Shown piece by piece: positions 25,995 to 27,093 of a DNA stretch of 27,093 nucleotides. The notes beneath the pieces are model-generated. The model saw only the letters and a list, made by a program, of their open reading frames with translations. It made no database searches and was not told the origin of the DNA. Within the stretch, counting starts at the first letter, position 1, and the number at the start of each line of letters is the position of its first letter. Source of the DNA: DASZCR01 sp035942915 (GTDB lineage: Bacteria > Acidobacteriota > Blastocatellia > Pyrinomonadales > Pyrinomonadaceae). The stretch is taken from assembly GCA_035942915.1 (NCBI GenBank), contig DASZCR010000354.1, forward strand, positions 1-27,093. Direction: 5' to 3'. Made by a program: the position numbers and the translations under genes.

Positions 25995-27059
25995 ATGAAC
26001 ATCTTGGGGAATTTCTTTACCGACGACTTGGCGATTGACCTCGGCAGCGTCAATACGCTGATTTACGTGCCGGAGCGCGGCGTCGTCCTGAACGAACCCT
26101 CAGCGGTGGCAATACATAAGTACACGGGCGAGGTGCTCTCGGTCGGCACGGACGCCTACAAGATGCTCGGCCGCGAGCCGCAGGACGTGGACGTGCATCG
26201 CCCGATTCGCGGCGGCTCAATCGACAACTTCGAGGCCGCCGAGAAGATGCTCAAGGCTTTCATCAACCGCGTGCAGAGTAATCATCACCGCCGCAGCCAC
26301 ATGGTTATCGGCGTTCCCGGCTCTTCGACGCCCCTTGAGCAACGTTCCGTGCGCGACGCGGCGCGCGACGCCAAAGCGACACGCGTTGACCTGGTTGACG
26401 AGGGTCTCGCGGCGGCGCTCGGCGCAGGATTGGCCTACGATGACGAGCGCGCGCATCTCATCGTTGACATCGGCGGCGGCACGACCAACATCGCCATCAT
26501 CGCCTCTGCGGCCGTCGTCTCCTCCACCTCGCTGCCCGTCGCCGGTAACGCGATGGACGAAGCCATTCGCGACTACGTGCGCTCGAAGTACGAGATGCAG
26601 TTGGGTGAGCGCGCGGCCGAACAGTTGAAGAAGGAACTGGGAGCCATCGGCGGCAACAAAGACGAGCGCCGCCTCGAAGTCATCGGCAAGCAGGTGACGG
26701 ACGGTCTCGCCAAAGTGGTCGAGATTTCGGGCGAAGAGATACGCGAGGCTTTAGAGCCAGTGATTTCCGAGATAGTGGCGGGCGCACGCCGCGCCATCGA
26801 GGAGTCGAAGCCGGACGTGACGGCCGACATCTACCAGACGGGGCTTATCCTGACGGGTGGCGGAGCGTTGCTGCAAGGCTTGGCCGAACGTTTGCAGAAG
26901 GAGTTGCGCCTGCACGTCGCGGTGGCCGAAGACCCGCTTGCGGCCGTCGCGCTCGGCGCGGGACGCCTGCTGGCCGAACCGGAGAAACTGCACCGCGTCG
27001 CCATCCGCGAGGATGTGCCCGTGTGGCAGTCATCCACCGAGTTGGTCGTCAATTGGTAA
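25995..27059 (+). CDS. mreB: Rod shape-determining protein MreB
   Basis: 354 residues, a normal length for this actin-like ATPase. The phosphate-1 loop is DLGSVNTLIYV (15-25), where most MreBs have DLGTANTLIYV. Phosphate-2 is DIGGGTTN (158-165) and the adenosine motif is LTGGGALLQGL near 290. The region HRPIRGGSIDNFEAAEKML (68-86) and VIGVPGSST (104-112) are also typical. MreB polymerises beneath the inner membrane and directs side-wall synthesis with MreC, MreD and RodA. Substitutions relative to common MreBs (DLVDEGLAAALGAGL for the usual EPMAAAIGAGL) suggest a divergent member. The ATG has a good Shine-Dalgarno GGAGGGAG. It is followed after 9 bases by what may be mreC. Confidence 0.93.
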   Translation: MNILGNFFTDDLAIDLGSVNTLIYVPERGVVLNEPSAVAIHKYTGEVLSVGTDAYKMLGREPQDVDVHRPIRGGSIDNFEAAEKMLKAFINRVQSNHHRRSHMVIGVPGSSTPLEQRSVRDAARDAKATRVDLVDEGLAAALGAGLAYDDERAHLIVDIGGGTTNIAIIASAAVVSSTSLPVAGNAMDEAIRDYVRSKYEMQLGERAAEQLKKELGAIGGNKDERRLEVIGKQVTDGLAKVVEISGEEIREALEPVISEIVAGARRAIEESKPDVTADIYQTGLILTGGGALLQGLAERLQKELRLHVAVAEDPLAAVALGAGRLLAEPEKLHRVAIREDVPVWQSSTELVVNW

Positions 27060-27068
27060 GCAGACTAA

Positions 27069-27093
27069 ATGGCGTTTGTGGACAGGAGAGAGG
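27069..27093 (+). CDS. Possible start of the next gene (mreC by position), cut by the window end
   Basis: An ATG at 27069 opens a frame reading MAFVDRRE to the window edge. A basic start followed by a membrane helix would be normal for MreC, which usually follows mreB, but only eight codons are visible and there is no clear Shine-Dalgarno. The assignment rests on gene order. Confidence 0.3.

Overview
The window is GC-rich and gene-dense. It reads like a chromosome segment of a Gram-negative-type bacterium with an outer membrane: it has a Wza-like exporter, a SurA-like chaperone, an ADP-heptose pathway enzyme and a lipoprotein signal. The combination of an exosortase-linked exopolysaccharide (EPS) locus, the order rfaE2-mfd-surA-like-S4-mreB, and abundant TPR and YCF48-type proteins suggests Acidobacteriota, perhaps class Blastocatellia. 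That placement is an inference from family resemblance; no rRNA or other marker gene is present.

Region 1 (143-17438, all + strand) is an EPS biosynthesis and export locus of the exosortase (XrtA/EpsH, PEP-CTERM-associated) type. In order it holds: a two-domain sugar oxidoreductase (dehydrogenase fused to Gfo/Idh/MocA), a GT4 glycosyltransferase, a possible small overlapping gene, an exosortase, EpsI, a lipoprotein with about 20 TPRs (PrsT-like), a Wzz-type chain-length protein, an ExeA-like AAA ATPase, a CpsD/CapB-type tyrosine autokinase, a polyprenyl-phosphate sugar transferase that starts chain synthesis, a Wza-type export protein, a secreted YCF48/BNR beta-propeller and a secreted TPR protein. 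The sugar transferase loads the first sugar on the lipid carrier, the glycosyltransferase extends it, Wzz and the kinase control polymer length, and Wza forms the outer-membrane route. No Wzx flippase, Wzy polymerase, PEP-CTERM substrate or PrsK/PrsR regulator pair is in the window.

Region 2 (17457-20329) holds lysS on the minus strand, converging on the EPS locus and with a good promoter of its own. It is followed by a 335-base gene-poor stretch, a small acidic ORF with a near-perfect Shine-Dalgarno, and rfaE2. The middle third of lysS is much poorer in GC than the rest of the gene and carries extra residues.

Region 3 (20405-27093) holds housekeeping genes: mfd (transcription-repair coupling), a SurA-like periplasmic isomerase, a broken S4-domain RNA-binding gene, mreB, and probably the first codons of the next gene (mreC by position).

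The most unusual signal is not a gene. Three intergenic spots (8042-8136, 20318-20392, 25365-25448) hold imperfect hairpins whose two arms are built from 7-base units kept in register, each with a different unit sequence. A fourth, one-armed run of five 7-base units (14657-14691) encodes the hydrophobic core of a signal peptide. One hairpin ends 7 bases before the start codon of the broken S4 gene.
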